From Dasypus novemcinctus (taxonomy: Eukaryota > Chordata > Mammalia > Cingulata > Dasypodidae), in NCBI RefSeq assembly GCF_030445035.2, contig NC_080677.1, positions 32,091,329-32,155,328 of the forward strand: a stretch of DNA of 64,000 bases, written 5' to 3'. How positions within the stretch are numbered: the stretch's first letter is position 1; the number at the start of each line of letters is the position of its first letter. The position numbers and the translations under genes are program-made. Of the stretch, positions 11,465 through 21,289 are shown one piece after another. The notes beneath the pieces were generated by a model. The model worked only from the letters and a program-made list of their open reading frames with translations, was not told where the DNA came from and ran no database searches.

Positions 11465-12080
11465 TGGTGGGCTCGGGGCTGCGTGCCAGGAGAGTACCCT
11501 CACCTTTCCTCTACGGTTACTTTTTTTTTTTTTTTTTTTTTGGTTTAAAGGTCTTTCTGCCCCTCCCTTTCCCTCTCCGCCCCCCCTTTCTACTACCCCC
11601 ACCCCATTTTGTTTTCTTTGGTAATGCGTTTTTATAGTTTATGTGACGTAGCAATCTTGGTTGCTGGAATGGCTGTCAGTATCAATAGCGATATTTATCT
11701 CCTCCCTCCCCTCGCTGGGCCGCTGGCCCTGCACCTTTTTCCTTCTCCAATCTTTGATCAGAAACAGGGTATATGAACAAATTTTCTAGCCGAGTTCTTC
11801 AATGTGAATTTGTTCGTACATTATGGCTCCCGAGGGGAAGCGATTACTTTTTTTTTTTTAGTTTTTTTTAATTGCACTTCTTATGAGCGAGAAAAAAATC
11901 AAAGGCGCTTTGAAACAGGGACTCCCTGTGCAAGGATGACTAAGTGTACGTCTTTCCGTGTGTGTATGCTGGTGAACAGTCAGATTTATTTATATTTTTT
12001 TTGCAAGCATTGAATAAGTTTTAAATATTATTTATCCCCATCCGTTCGTATTTATATTAAAGAAATTCTGTACCCTGATT
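11465..12080 (+). other. HOXA3: HOXA3 3' UTR
   Basis: AT-rich 3' UTR with a T-run at about 11520-11540. ATTAAA at 12057-12062 is the best-placed poly(A) signal. AATAAA also occurs at 12182-12187 and 12335-12340, so the UTR may extend to about 12360. Confidence 0.65.
12057..12062 (+). terminator. HOXA3: HOXA3 poly(A) signal ATTAAA
   Basis: A variant hexamer in a T/A-rich UTR with GT-rich sequence downstream. Alternative AATAAA signals follow at 12182 and 12335. Confidence 0.55.
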
Positions 12081-12379
12081 GTTCAGAAGGTTTCTTGGGC
12101 CTTTTGTTCAATGGTGTATTGGCGTACATAGAAAAAAGTATTTGAAAGGGAAATATTCCTTTATAAAACCGGTAATGATGCAATAAAACCAGAGAGGATC
12201 CAGATTTTGAAAACAGCGATTTAGGTTTGTAACATCCGGCGAAACTGAAAGAATCTGTAAAGGCGAAAAATACTAGATGTTTTCAGAGTTCTACATTCCT
12301 TGCTGCTCACGTTCTGAGAAACAAAACAAAAAAAAATAAAGTTTTTATTCTGAATAATATCCGTGTTCAGAGGGTTCCT

Positions 12380-12900
12380 TAGCCGAAGATGGGGGTCTGC
12401 GTGGAATTCAGGCGGAGGCAGCCCTGCAGGCCCTCGAGCCGGCCACGGAGCGGGGCCTGGCCGGGCGGCTCGCCCGGGAGCGCAGCGAATTCTTGGGGAA
12501 GGCGGCTCCAGCTCCCGCCGGCGGCGGCCCTGGAAACGCCGGGCGGCGGGCGCACTGGGCTGTCTGGTTCCCAGCTGCCGCCGAGGCCGGTTGAGGGCAC
12601 AGAGGCTGCGGAGCGCGGTAAAGCGCAGTAACAAAGGCAGCGGGTCCCGAGGCGCGGCGGGGGACGCACAGGTGCCCACGCTGCCCGGCTGGGGAATAAA
12701 GCAGGGCGGTCCTCTCCTCCGCGTTCAAAGCCCACCAGCCTTCGCCTTAACCCGCGGAGTTGCCAACCGCGCGGAGATGCCGGGCGCTTTGCGTGAGCAA
12801 TTGAACTCCTCCGCGTGTGCTTTGCAGTCCATTATCGCACCCGGAGGGGGAAAATCCGTCATAAAATCGCCACTGAGAGCGAGGCAGTTCGGAAGGGACT
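12380..12900. promoter_or_regulatory. CpG-rich block downstream of HOXA3
   Basis: A GC- and CpG-rich segment directly beyond the HOXA3 3' UTR. Long frames run across it in several phases, which indicates composition rather than coding. In other mammals an antisense lncRNA (HOXA-AS2) starts near the 3' part of HOXA3, so this could be an antisense promoter or a Polycomb-type CpG island. The sequence alone does not decide. Confidence 0.35.
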
Positions 12901-14250
12901 AGGGCTCACTTAGGCCGCCAGCAAAAGAGGGACTGAGCTTGGAGAGCCGCCCTGAGCCTTTCCCAGTACTGCCTGAATCCCAGCATCAGCTTCCTCCCGG
13001 AATTTAGTATTTGGCGTTCGTGTATTTATTTCCTCTTTCTACCCTTCTCACTTCCCTTTTATGGCCCCAGGGGAAGAAGAAAGAGAAAGGAGATCGGTAT
13101 ATTTCTAATAAAATGCAATTTTCTAAGTACCTCTTTCATTTGATGCTACAGAAGCTAAATATTATATTTCCACTTCTGGATTTAAGATAGGGTTGTCTTC
13201 AGACTGGTCAACAGAGGCAAAGACAGAACAGTGTAAGGAAATATTTTCATCTTCAGATTAAAGAATTGTCCGGAGAAGGAACCAAATTCAGGAAATGCAA
13301 ACCTCAGACCTGCATCCCCATCAGCACTGTCAGCTGGAAATGTGGAGCAACTGGAGTCTGGATATCAGGAGCATCTGACGGGAGAAATAAACACCCCCTT
13401 TCTCCCTGAATTGTATCTTTCAGAGGCGGAGGTGGAAAATGTCGCCATTTTGTTTGCAATTCAAAATATCCATCATCATGGCCTCTATCCCCTGAGAAGC
13501 TCCCTCGGATGATTCTTAGAAACAGGCACCGGAGCCACTTCTGGATATCTACTGGGTCCACAGAGGCCACATTTAGGGAACCTTCTCACATTTTAGGGAA
13601 AAGAAAAAGGCTAGAAGGATACAAAGCCAGGCGGCTGTAGAGAAGTGGATATTTCACAATCAGAGGTGCTTCTCCAGGTCTGTCCTGGCCTTTTGATGTG
13701 TGAGAGACAGAGAGAGAGAATTTGGGCTGTGAGAAGAGGTGGGTCTGTCTCTCCCCCCCCCCCCCCCCAGCCTCCCTGCCCAAATATGGCGAGCACCTCA
13801 GAAATGCAGAGGCTGGGAAGCCAGTCTTGGTGAGAAATGGAGCTTCTGCCTTTTGGGTTGCCCACGCTGAGCAACACAGGAGTCTTCTTTCAAATAGCCG
13901 TTTTATAGAAGTGTATAAAATTACCTGGAAAATTTAAGTAAGGAGCAGTGTCTCTGGAGAAAGAGATCCACCGGGAGGATCCCATTTATAAAATTTACCC
14001 TTTAGCTGAGAGAGGAAAGGTTTGGAGGCGTCCTCTTTTTCTCGGGTGGAAATTTTTAAATGAGATTCGAATACGATTTTCCATATTTTGCCCACTGAGA
14101 CATTCATTTTGGCTTTCACAGAAAAAATATCGATCTCACCCCCAGCTTCCCAGAAAAGGAAATCTTATTAAAAATATCTCCCGAGTTAAAGTAATAGATT
14201 TAGGGAAGATGTCAGTGTTGAGTGGTCAGAGAAAAGAGTTTTCTCCCAGA
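12901..14250. other. HOXA3-HOXA2 intergenic DNA
   Basis: No gene or known repeat was seen. There is a C16 homopolymer at 13753-13768 and otherwise moderate-complexity noncoding DNA. Confidence 0.5.
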
Positions 14251-14290
14251 TGGTATTTGAATTAAAGCCTCTGAATCCAGCAAAAGCTTT

Positions 14291-14299
14291 CACCCACGC
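14291..14299 (-). promoter_or_regulatory. Candidate Krox20 (EGR2) site of the HOXA2 r3/r5 enhancer
   Basis: CACCCACGC, the inverse of the EGR/Krox20 consensus GCGTGGGYG, lies about 2.5 kb upstream of the HOXA2 start. Mouse Hoxa2 is driven in rhombomeres 3 and 5 by a Krox20-dependent enhancer a little over 2 kb upstream, so the position fits. Function is inferred from motif and distance only. Confidence 0.5.
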
Positions 14300-15760
14300 A
14301 GCCCCTGACAAAGCCTCCTCGATGCTGGGGCTGCACTCTCCCTCTCCCCTGCGCCTCCTTCTCTTAACCACTCAATATTTTATGGTAAAAGCAAATGCTA
14401 AAGGCCACCATCCCAGAGTACGCAAAGCATCTTTGCTAAAAGCACCCCTCTAACCCTTTCTGCGTCTAAAAAATATCTTTAAAAGACCAGTTTTCCTTGT
14501 TTACTTGCGTTTCCTGCTCGCCTCTTTGCTCAGCCACATTTGATCTTGGAAAGAGCTCGAAGCTGAAATGTGTTCTTAAGGGCCAGAAGCTGTCAAGGCT
14601 TTTGGTGAGCAAGATTGATCGCGCCCAGACTTCCTTCAGAGCTTTGTTTGGAATAAAAGCAAGAAAACTGAAAAACCTCACATTTTCCAAAATAGCATCT
14701 CTACCTGTAAGATGATGCTCTGGGCTAGTAAACTAACCAAGGCTACTTCATATCTAATTTCCAACCTAAACCCTCTCTGATGACGGCCCCAGAGATGGAG
14801 TCCTGGCCTTGCTCCTTGGTCGGCCTTCCTTGTTTTCAACGTAGATTTCTCTCCCCCTCCAACCTCTCTCTCCCTGGCCATCAGAATGATTTATTTTCCT
14901 GCCACCGATGCCTGCCTGCCGGCCTGGGGGAGTCTGATCACTTGGTCCATTTCAAAGGAAGCAAAAGGAATCACCATCCTCAGGGTCTGGGGGAAAAGAG
15001 GTCCCTTCAGATCTCTTTCCCAGCCTCCCCCTCTATTTCTGGCTTGGTGGATTTTTAAAAAGTTATTATTTCGTACCTAAAGGTGTGTTATCTTTTGAAC
15101 CCTCCAGCATCGTCCAAGATGCACTCAGTCTCAAGCCTCTGAATTGGAAAAAGAGAGAAAGTGAATGAGAAAGAGAACCTTCATATTCCGGGGTCGCCCT
15201 CTCTCCCTCACGGTGCTGTTTCCAGCAAGAGAACGCGGGTGCAAACATCCCCAGTGCCCAAGGAGCGGGAAGATGCGGGAGGCAGTTCGGACTGTGGGGA
15301 GCACTCGCTGAGTCTCAACCAACCTTACCCCCAACCAGAGCGACAAGGGCAAGGAGAAGGGAAAAGAAAGAGGAGCAAGCGTCTTCTCCCTCCCTGCTGC
15401 TAACTTCCAACAGACTTCCTGGAAATCGGAAATACTCACCGCACCCGAGCCCTACGGGTATGAAACCCAGAATGCCAGGAGCCGCACGCCCCTGCTCCGG
15501 GCGGCATTTCTTTGGCTGGCGGACGCCCTGGCTACAGGGGTTTGGACACTTGGACCTGGGGCTGTTGTCTCGCTTGGCACATACATCTATCTTTCTCCAG
15601 CCTCTCCTGAGAAGTTGATGGCGCAGGAAGGTCGGGAAGCTTCGAGAGCCGCCGCCTCCTGTTTTCCGCTTCCCTCCGGAGCCAGATGCAAAGCTGCCGA
15701 GGAAGAGCTGGGCTAACAATGGGCTGGCGGCTGGGGCCCGGGGGCGCGGACTCCGGGCTG
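14300..15760. other. HOXA3-HOXA2 intergenic DNA, probable HOXA2 enhancer territory
   Basis: No gene or mobile element was recognised. By distance it includes the part of the HOXA2 upstream region that drives rhombomere and neural crest expression in mouse. Confidence 0.4.
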
Positions 15761-16090
15761 GGCAATGGAGGGAGGGGGGCAAGGGGCTGCAGGAGCCGGG
15801 GGTGGGAGGAAGAGAGGGGGACAGAAGAGAGAGGGAGGGGGAGAGGGGAGAAGAGGAAGAGAAGGGAAAACAGAGGGAGGAAAACCGAGTGAGAGCGAGC
15901 AATCAGTTCTGAGATCCAGGAACTGGCTTAGAGAAGGTGGAGAGAAAAAGGGAAGAAAAGGAGGGGGAAACCCAAAAAGGAGTCTCTCTTTTCTTTCCTC
16001 TCTCTCTTTTTTCTCTCTCTCTCCATCTTTCCTTCCCTCCCTACCTCTTTCCTTTCCCTCTCTCATCTCCTTTCTCTCTCTGCTCCTTCC
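15760..16090. repeat. Polypurine tract switching to polypyrimidine tract
   Basis: From about 15765 to 15985 the + strand is almost entirely G/A. From about 15990 to 16085 it is almost entirely C/T with CTCTCT runs. The two arms could pair as an imperfect hairpin, and each could form triplex DNA. The open frames in this stretch are low-complexity artefacts. Confidence 0.75.
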
Positions 16091-16310
16091 ACCAGCCTTC
16101 GCAGAACTTATGTGGCTGGGATGCGGGGCCCACGGGTGTCAAAACTTTGAAGATTAATGGATTACTTTGTTAATGACTGCAGGCGTCAGACTGAGGTGCT
16201 TAAATGATTTGTGAGGTGCGAGGCGTCTTCCCGACAGTCCCAAACAATACGCGGAGTGTGCGGGGGAGGCAGAGGGCAGCCGCCGGCGGGACCAGGCAGC
16301 AGGCTCACAC

Positions 16311-16341
16311 TCGCACACACTCACACACTCACACACACTCC
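16311..16341. repeat. (CA)n-type simple repeat
   Basis: A short CACACT/CACACA repeat, upstream of the HOXA2 promoter. Confidence 0.8.
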
Positions 16342-16505
16342 CAGGCGCGCACACCCGATCCCCGCTGATCAGGAAGCTGGCAGGAACCGTCGCCCCCACG
16401 GCACTCACGGGCATCCCCACCCACATATATGTATTTTTGCCCTGAAAAAAGTGTAAATAAAGCCTCGCTGGCCCCCAATGAGGCGTTCCTTCCCGACTTT
16501 TTTGG

Positions 16506-16593
16506 ATCAATCAAACAGACAGTGGCTTCTTTTGATTAAAGCCCAAATTGTCATTGGGCAGAAGCAATCATGTGACAGCCAATTCGGTCCAAT
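16506..16593 (+). promoter_or_regulatory. HOXA2: HOXA2 proximal promoter: CCAAT boxes, E-box, Pbx/Hox and Meis sites
   Basis: Within 90 bp there are an ATCAATCA Pbx/Hox-type site (16506-16513), an inverted CCAAT box ATTGG (16553-16557), an E-box CATGTG (16569-16574) overlapping a Meis/Prep site TGACAG (16573-16578), and two direct CCAAT boxes (16579-16583, 16589-16593). The block ends about 210 bp upstream of the HOXA2 start. The density and spacing suggest the core promoter. The transcription start itself cannot be read from the sequence. Confidence 0.6.
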
Positions 16594-16805
16594 TTCAACC
16601 TTGTCTCCATGAATTCAATAGTTTAATAGTAGCGCGGTCCCCATACGGCTGTAATCAGTGAATTAGAAAAAAAACACCCCAGCAGCGATCTTCTATGATA
16701 GATTTTTTTATTTCCTCCGCGCTCGCCTTTTTCCTGGGCCTTGCCCCCCCAAAGCCCCTCCAGAAGAGGGAACTTTTTCTCCGAGGGGGCTCCAAGGAGA
16801 AGGCC

Positions 16806-17187
16806 ATGAATTACGAATTTGAGCGAGAGATTGGTTTTATCAATAGCCAGCCGTCGCTCGCTGAGTGCCTGACATCTTTTCCCCCTGTCGCTGATACATT
16901 TCAAAGTTCATCAATCAAGACCTCGACGCTTTCACACTCGACACTGATTCCTCCTCCTTTTGAGCAGACCATTCCCAGCCTGAACCCGGGCAGTCACCCT
17001 CGCCACGGCGCAGGCGGCCGCCCCAAGCCGAGCCCCGCGGGCAGCCGCGGCAGCCCTGTGCCCGCTGGCGCCCTGCAGCCGCCCGAGTACCCCTGGATGA
17101 AGGAGAAGAAGGCGGCCAAGAAAACTGCGCTGCCTCCCGCCTCGGCCTCCACCGCCACCACCGGCCCTGCCTGCCTCAGCCACAAAG
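16806..17187 (+). CDS. HOXA2: HOXA2 homeobox protein, coding exon 1
   Basis: This exon encodes residues 1-127 plus the first base of codon 128 of HOXA2, the selector transcription factor for second pharyngeal arch identity and for rhombomere 2-3 patterning. The start [20 protein letters not shown] is the conserved N-terminus of HOX2 proteins. The PBX-binding hexapeptide YPWMK is at about residues 95-99, followed by a basic KEKKAAKK segment. An in-frame ATG at 16695 would add 37 residues, but its context is weak and the conserved protein starts at 16806. The donor is AAAG|GTCAGT; the open frame beyond it to 17381 is intron. Confidence 0.97.
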
Positions 17188-17832
17188 GTCAGTCCAAAGA
17201 CTTGGCCCCAGGTCCCCGGGAACTTCTTCCCCCTCCGGGCTGCCCCAGAGCGGTTATGGGGGGAGGGGAGCGTGGGCTGGGGGAGAAGGGGGAGAGGGAG
17301 AGATGCTTGGCTGCTTTTTCCCTGTCCCTGTGGGCTCAGGAGTGGGTTTGCTGGAGAGAGAAGGGATCTAGTGCTCCGTAATAAGACATATATGTATTTT
17401 TTTTTTTCAGGAAGGGGGGGAACTTTCCCTAACTTGTGTAATGTGGGATGATTTATTTGAGTTGGAACTGACCTCCTCTTGTCTCCTTGTCCTAGAGTTT
17501 GGCTTTTTGACAGTAATGAAGAGTGATAGATCGCTCTTGCTCAGCTAAGCAGCTGATGCATTAATTATAAATTGTGGTGTGGCTAATATAAAGTTTGCTC
17601 CCGGATGGAGAGGTTGGGGGAGCTACAGGGATTTGGTGGAGGTGAAGGAGATGGGGTCTCCCCGGGCTGGACTCCCAGGAAAGGCAGCACAATAGCTCTA
17701 CTGCATCCAGGGGCGGCCATTTTGTTGCAGTTGATTTTTTTCTGCTATATTTATTATCCAGTGGAATAACCCCGCTTAGACCCTTCCACCTCCAACTGTG
17801 CGTGTGTCTCTTGTTGGTTTCCCTTTCTGCAG
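17188..17832 (+). other. HOXA2: HOXA2 intron
   Basis: A 645-bp GT-AG intron (donor 17188-17189, acceptor AG 17831-17832). It carries the Meis plus Pbx/Hox cluster listed separately and no other gene. Confidence 0.92.
17508..17567 (+). promoter_or_regulatory. HOXA2: HOXA2 intronic rhombomere-4-type enhancer core
   Basis: TGACAG (Meis/Prep, 17508-17513) is followed 10 bp later by TGATAGATCG (17524-17533) and then TGATGCATTA (17554-17563). Both fit the bipartite Pbx/Hox consensus TGATNNAT. An overlapping TAATTA lies at 17562-17567. Mouse and chick Hoxa2 contain an intronic r4 enhancer of bipartite Hox/Pbx sites with a Prep/Meis site, and this cluster is its evident counterpart. It would bring HOX group 1/2 input with PBX and MEIS to HOXA2. 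Confidence 0.75.
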
Positions 17833-18572
17833 AATCCCTGGAAATCGCCGATGGCAGCGGCGGGGGCTCCAGGCGCCTGAGAACTGCTTACACCAACACG
17901 CAGCTTTTGGAGCTGGAAAAAGAATTTCATTTCAACAAGTATCTTTGCAGACCCCGAAGGGTGGAGATTGCAGCGCTACTGGATTTGACTGAAAGACAAG
18001 TGAAAGTGTGGTTTCAGAACCGGAGGATGAAGCACAAAAGGCAGACCCAGTGCAAGGAGAACCAAAACAGTGAGGGGAAATTTAAAAGCCTTGAGGACTC
18101 TGAGAAAGTGGAGGAGGATGAGGAAGAGAAGTCACTCTTTGAGCAAGCCCTCAGCGTCTCTGGGGCCCTTCTGGAGAGGGAAGGTTACACTTTTCAACAA
18201 AACGCCCTCTCTCAGCAGCAGGCTCCCAATGGACACAATGGCGACTCCCAAAGTTTCCCTGTTTCGCCTTTAACCAGCAATGAGAAAAATCTGAAACATT
18301 TTCAGCACCAGTCACCCACTGTTCCTAACTGCTTGTCAACAATGGGCCAGAACTGTGGCGCTGGCCTAAACAATGACAGTCCCGAGGCCCTCGAGGTCCC
18401 CTCTTTGCAGGACTTTAACGTTTTCTCCACAGATTCCTGCCTGCAACTTTCAGATGCAGTCTCGCCCAGTTTACCAGGTTCCCTCGACAGTCCCGTAGAT
18501 ATTTCAGCTGACAGCTTTGACTTTTTTACAGACACACTCACCACAATCGACTTGCAGCATCTGAATTACTAA
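17833..18572 (+). CDS. HOXA2: HOXA2 homeobox protein, coding exon 2 (homeodomain and C-terminus)
   Basis: This exon completes Glu128 and encodes the homeodomain at about residues 140-199. The arm is RRLRTAYT, helix 1 has [14 protein letters not shown], and the recognition helix [11 protein letters not shown] has W48 and N51 present. The acidic stretch KVEEDEEE follows. The C-terminus ends [20 protein letters not shown], then TAA at 18570-18572. The total is 373 residues against 376 in human, with the differences in the low-complexity part of exon 1. The acceptor is CTGCAG|AATCC. No breaks were seen. Confidence 0.98.
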
Positions 18573-18950
18573 AAACATTAAAGCAAAACAAAACATCACA
18601 AAACAAAAGCCCCTTTGACCAGGTGGTTTTGCCTTCTTTTATTCTGGGTGTTGATTTTTATTTTATTTTCTTCTCAACCCACCCCATTCCTCCTTTAAAT
18701 GTCGAGGATTTTCTGTTCGGTGATTCCCCTCGGGAACCCAGTGTCAGAGCCATCTTATACAGATCACTTTGGAGTTTTAGTTGTTTTAAATTTAGTTCAA
18801 TCATCCTTTATGTGATTTCCTGAAAGCAATACATGAGGCCTGCAAGAAAGTGATCATATAATTGTATCTTCACTTTCTTTTTATTTTTGTATTACATTAG
18901 GATGCATTGTCAAGCGTATTTTTGGTAGAATAAATTCTCCTTTGCTACAA
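18573..18950 (+). other. HOXA2: HOXA2 3' UTR
   Basis: AT-rich UTR ending just beyond the poly(A) signal at 18929-18934. A second AATAAA at 19003-19008 could extend it by about 75 bp. Confidence 0.75.
18929..18934 (+). terminator. HOXA2: HOXA2 poly(A) signal AATAAA
   Basis: A canonical hexamer followed by T-rich sequence, about 360 bp after the stop codon. A back-up AATAAA is at 19003-19008. Confidence 0.75.
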
Positions 18951-19048
18951 ATAGCTTTCCAATCCCCCCTCTTTCTTTATCTTCTTTTAGTTTAACTTAG
19001 TAAATAAAATTCTGGTCACACTTTAACTTCTTTTTCAATTTTAATATA

Positions 19049-19054
19049 TTTATT
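19049..19054 (-). terminator. HOTAIRM1: Minus-strand poly(A) signal, probable HOTAIRM1 3' end
   Basis: TTTATT on the + strand reads AATAAA on the minus strand. It lies about 100 bp beyond the HOXA2 poly(A) site, where the convergent HOTAIRM1 transcript is expected to end. Confidence 0.5.
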
Positions 19055-20019
19055 AAGAGGGAATATTCAAAGTTTTCATTAATAGCAACAAGAAAGCAAG
19101 CCAGAAATTGACCTGGGCTTCTGAGAAGTGTGGTTTTTTGTTTGTTTGTTTTTTAAGAGAATAGACTTGATTTTTCAGTGCAGAGGTTCAAGCCATAGAT
19201 TTGAATGGGTAATAGAAACAGGATCGGACAGCCCCTAATTCGGGCCAAGCCGAAGCTTTTGAAACTGGAGAAATAAAGTGCCTACAGAAATCCCCCACTC
19301 AGGAATGTGGAGGTTCCTGAACAAGCTACCAGTCTCTAGGTCATTAACTAAGTTATCAACATTTCATTTATTTTTACACGTTTGTTTCAAACATCTATGT
19401 TCCACCCCTCCCCCACAAATCCCCGCACATTTTCAGTGTGGTCGATTCCCAGGTGTTGACGAGTCCAGGCAAACAGACCTAAAAAATAGAAAAAAAAACA
19501 AAACAAAAATAAAACAAAAAATCATTACTAGATGGAAAATGCAATTCATTTTTCCAATCCTCTGGTTCAGTCATTCTATTATTCTTTGGGGGGGGGGGGT
19601 CAGAAAAATCAATATTTCATTCTTAAACCTGTTTACATTGCAAATAATGGATCATTAAAGCTTGGAAGTCAGGTTAGTGAGATTTAAAATGGAGTGTTCC
19701 TTCATCCTAGGTTATAAATTAACCTAGTTTAGAGAGAGAGAGAAAAGCACTTTAAATGAAATATCAATAAAATGTGATCTAGGATGTGTTATTGGGTTGT
19801 TCTGTTCTTCCCACCCCCCTTTCTTATGTCTCCCATATTTATTTTTCCCTTTCTGAGCAATGTTCTGATAGCTACTTACTTACCGTGAGAAAACCCAGTG
19901 TGTAAGCAACATGTGTGCGGGGCGGGTTGATTTACGAACCCGGCTCTTAACTGTAAAGGCTTGGAAGTGACAATGAAATCGCGATCTTTCTACATGGGTT
20001 TACTCCCCACCTTCCCTTT

Positions 20020-21020
20020 CACCTTCACCCCCTAAATCCCGGCAGCGGCGGAGGCGTGGAGGGGACCGTGGCCGATTTCTGGCCCCTGGCTCAGCGCGGA
20101 GCAGGGCAGCCCAGCCCCGGCCAGGGCTGCGCGGCTGCTGGGTGCGACTCGTCCTACGCTCATAAATCAAACGCTTTCTATGAATGAGAATGTCATCAAA
20201 GAGATCAATTGCAGGAACACATGCACAAATAAAAATCCTCTTACGTAGTTGCCGGGGATTCCCGTCCGAAAGCATTAAGTTAGAGGGCGTTTAGTCATAA
20301 TTCATTTTTATTGCTCTTTTAAAACAACAGCTTGGCTGAGCCGCGGATGCCATGAACAGCTCCGGGACTCGGCGGCGTTCTGTGTTCTCCTGGCTCCTTC
20401 CCTTTTCAGCCTTGAAAGAGGCGCTTTGAGCCCAGCGAGCCCCTTGCAGGCGATTATTTTCATCGTAACCAAGCTCGCCTTTTCATCCACTTGCCCTGGG
20501 CGTTTAAAAAGACGTTAGCTTGACGGGGCTTTGGCCTGCAAGCCCAGCCGGCCAAGCATCTCCTTCACCGACTAATGGGCCCCAGGATTTCTGGGTGGGG
20601 GTGGGGGTGGGGTGGGGGTGGGATGGGGAAGGCATCGAGCTACGGAAGCCTACGGGCTCGAGCGCAGAGGAGGCTGCCTTTGTGAGCCGCCCGGGAGAGC
20701 TGCGCTCGCGGACACACTCAGGCAGAGCCGGCTCAGCCGCGAGAGCCGGCCTGCGGGTAGACGGACGGTCGCCAGCCGGAGTGTCTGCGGGCCTGTGTGC
20801 GAGTGCATGCATTCGACCCCAAGAAAGACACCCCACCCAGGCTGTCCCTGAAAAGAGACTAGAAGAGAAGAAGAGAGGTGGAGGGAGAGGAGCGCAGAAG
20901 CCGGGAGTTAGCGAGGAGGGCGCACGGCTGAGGTCCGGGGCGGCTTTGTGGCGGGCGCTCTGCGGCCGAGGGGGGTCACGCAAATCTGGGCCGACGAGGC
21001 CAAGAAAGGTACCGGAATGG
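20020..21020. promoter_or_regulatory. CpG-rich block with G-quadruplex-prone run, HOXA2-HOXA1 interval
   Basis: A GC-rich segment within the HOTAIRM1 span, with repeated GGGGGTGGGG at about 20594-20628. The open frame of 236 residues across it has no recognisable domain. It could be an internal HOTAIRM1 exon or a Polycomb-associated CpG island. Confidence 0.4.
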
Positions 21021-21276
21021 GCTTGGGGGTGGCGGGGAGAACGTACCGATGAGAGCAGTTCGCCACACTGCCAGTATGGACTCCTCCACCCCCAACCCCT
21101 CCCTCGCAGGATCCCCTTCGCTTCCTATTCCGCCGAAGGCCTGGAACCACAAGGAAGCTGTTTCCAGGAAAGCCTCCTTGACTTTTCCCTTTTCCAGGAA
21201 GGGGGTCCCCAGGAACTGAAACTGGGGTAGGGATGAGCTTTCCTATCCTTGCTCCCTCTTAACCATGCTTGAGGAT

Positions 21277-21289
21277 AGGTCAAAGGTCA
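21277..21289 (+). promoter_or_regulatory. Perfect DR1 nuclear-receptor element
   Basis: AGGTCA A AGGTCA, two perfect half sites with a 1-bp spacer. DR1 sites bind RXR heterodimers (including RAR/RXR), COUP-TF, HNF4 or PPAR. Its place between HOXA2 and HOXA1 makes a retinoid or COUP-TF role plausible. Function is inferred. Confidence 0.6.

Noticed and set aside
20520-21230. 236-residue frame, and similar long frames at 22304-23020 and 12363-12902
   Set aside because: All lie in CpG-rich noncoding blocks, with several frames open on both strands and no similarity or splice logic.
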